NCBI GenBank assembly: GCA_903930095.1
Contig: CAIYXE010000481.1
Coordinates: 1 to 7,048 of the forward strand
DNA length: 7,048 nt
Reading direction: 5' to 3'
From: an uncultured Hyphomicrobiales bacterium
Lineage (GTDB): Bacteria > Pseudomonadota > Alphaproteobacteria > Rhizobiales > Aestuariivirgaceae
Of this stretch, positions 6,095 to 7,048 are shown one piece after another. The notes under the pieces were generated by a model, which saw nothing but the letters and a program-made list of their open reading frames with translations, searched no databases and had not been told where the DNA came from. The position numbers and the translations under genes are program-made. Within the stretch, counting starts at the first letter, position 1. Each line of letters starts with the position of its first letter.

Positions 6095-7048
6095 TGCTCT
6101 CGTCCAGCGGAAGGACCCCTTGCGTGATCTCCGGCTGCTGTGGAACGGCAAGCCCCAGATGGCGGAAGGCATGGGGCGTGAGCAGCCTTCCGCGTGGCGT
6201 GCGGTTGAGGAAGCCCAGTTGCAGCAAATAGGGCTCCACGATGTCTTCCAGCGCGTCCCGCGATTCAGAGAGGGAGGCGGCAATGGTGTCGATACCGACC
6301 GGGCCGCCGCCGAAATTGAGGGCGATGCACTTCAGGTAGCGGTGGTCCAGCGAGTCGAGACCGTGGGAATCGACGTCGAGGGCGGAGAGCGCCCGGTCGG
6401 CCAACACCTTGTCGATGACGTCTGCGCCTGCCACGGCGGCAAAATCACGCACGCGGCGGAGCAGCCTTCCGGCGATGCGGGGCGTTCCCCGGGCGCGCCT
6501 GGCGATTTCGAGCGCCCCCTCCTCCGCGATGCCCATCTGCATGACGCGGGCGCCGCGTTTGACGATGAGGAGGAGCTCCTCCTCATTGTAGAAATCGAGG
6601 CGGACGGGGATGCCGAAACGGTCCCGAAGCGGGGTTGTCAGCAGGCCGGTGCGGGTGGTGGCGCCGACGAGGGTGAATTTGGCGAGGTCGATCTTGACGG
6701 AGCGCGCGGCGGGGCCCTCGCCGATGATGAGGTCGAGCTGGAAGTCCTCCATCGCGGGATAGAGCACTTCCTCGACCGCCGGGTTGAGGCGGTGGATCTC
6801 GTCGATGAACAATACGTCGCGCTCTTCCAGATTGGTGAGGAGAGCGGCGAGGTCACCCGCCTTGGCGATGATGGGGCCGGAGGTGGCCTTGAAGTTGACG
6901 CCCAATTCGCGTGACATGATCTGGGCCAGCGTGGTCTTGCCCAGCCCCGGGGGGCCCGCGAACAGCACATGGTCCAGCGCCTCGCCCCGGGCCTTGGCGG
7001 CCTCGATGAAGATGCGGAGGTTCTGCTTGGCCTTGGACTGGCCGATGA
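6087..7048 (-). CDS. ruvB: Holliday junction branch-migration ATPase RuvB, 5' end outside window
   Basis: RuvB is the hexameric AAA+ motor that, with RuvA, drives branch migration of Holliday junctions in recombination repair. The frame is open to the window edge; 319 residues are visible and about 25-30 N-terminal residues are missing compared with the usual 335-350. Counting visible residues, the Walker A motif GPPGLGKT is at 31-38, Walker B LFIDEIHR at 79-86, the sensor-1 region [10 protein letters not shown] at about 128-137, and LRDRFG with the arginine finger region at 140-145. The sensor-2 segment [17 protein letters not shown] follows. The C-terminal winged-helix domain has the expected [24 protein letters not shown] and [10 protein letters not shown]. 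All key residues appear intact. A start at the internal GTG (6968) would remove conserved sequence, since the [10 protein letters not shown] segment of the family is present upstream. ruvA would be expected beyond the edge. Confidence 0.97.
   Translation of the reverse strand, partial: IGQSKAKQNLRIFIEAAKARGEALDHVLFAGPPGLGKTTLAQIMSRELGVNFKATSGPIIAKAGDLAALLTNLEERDVLFIDEIHRLNPAVEEVLYPAMEDFQLDLIIGEGPAARSVKIDLAKFTLVGATTRTGLLTTPLRDRFGIPVRLDFYNEEELLLIVKRGARVMQMGIAEEGALEIARRARGTPRIAGRLLRRVRDFAAVAGADVIDKVLADRALSALDVDSHGLDSLDHRYLKCIALNFGGGPVGIDTIAASLSESRDALEDIVEPYLLQLGFLNRTPRGRLLTPHAFRHLGLAVPQQPEITQGVLPLDESNG

Noticed and set aside
6120..6914. Plus-strand open frame of 264 codons opposite ruvB
   Set aside because: RuvB is unambiguous on the other strand; the acidic, Gly/Asp/Glu-rich translation is typical of an antisense shadow.
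1..7048. Mobile element, CRISPR array, phage gene or defence system
   Set aside because: No transposase, integrase, terminal inverted repeats, regularly spaced repeats or defence-type domains were seen; base composition looks uniform and gene order is the conserved tol-pal order.

Overview
The window carries one conserved locus, all on the minus strand: the Tol-Pal envelope cluster behind the end of ruvB. In transcription order (high to low coordinates) the genes are ruvB (5' end outside the window), ybgC, tolQ, tolR, tolA, tolB, a first pal, a second pal, and the first 186 codons of cpoB (ybgF), which runs off at base 1. The high GC content, the ruvB-ybgC-tolQRAB-pal-cpoB order and a Pal C-terminus resembling Brucella Omp16 (a Cys pair just before WSQNRRAV) point to an alphaproteobacterium, probably Hyphomicrobiales or a close relative. 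The genus cannot be told from the sequence.

Layout: ruvB and ybgC overlap by 8 bp. A 200-bp gap (5442-5641) precedes tolQ and contains a TTAA-N7-TTAA element that matches the CtrA consensus. tolQ, tolR, tolA and tolB are packed with gaps of 2 to 25 bp, as in an operon. pal-1 follows tolB after 90 bp and ends at a convincing Rho-independent terminator. Then comes a 182-bp gap with a perfect 15-bp palindrome, the second pal paralogue, a GC hairpin, and cpoB.

Together, TolQ-TolR form the proton-driven inner-membrane motor that energises TolA. TolA spans the periplasm and acts on TolB and Pal, the peptidoglycan-binding outer-membrane lipoprotein, so that the outer membrane follows the constricting septum. 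CpoB is the periplasmic partner that links this machine to septal peptidoglycan synthesis. YbgC is a cytoplasmic acyl-CoA thioesterase habitually encoded with the cluster. RuvB is the Holliday-junction branch-migration motor and is only a neighbour.

The main departure from the textbook cluster is the tandem pair of pal genes. The mature proteins are about 88% identical by hand count, the DNA differs at many synonymous positions, and the copies are separated by a terminator and a possible operator. I found no mobile element, CRISPR array, tRNA, rRNA or new system. No stretch over 300 bp lacks a gene; the larger gaps are 559-678, 1174-1355, 1851-1940 and 5442-5641.
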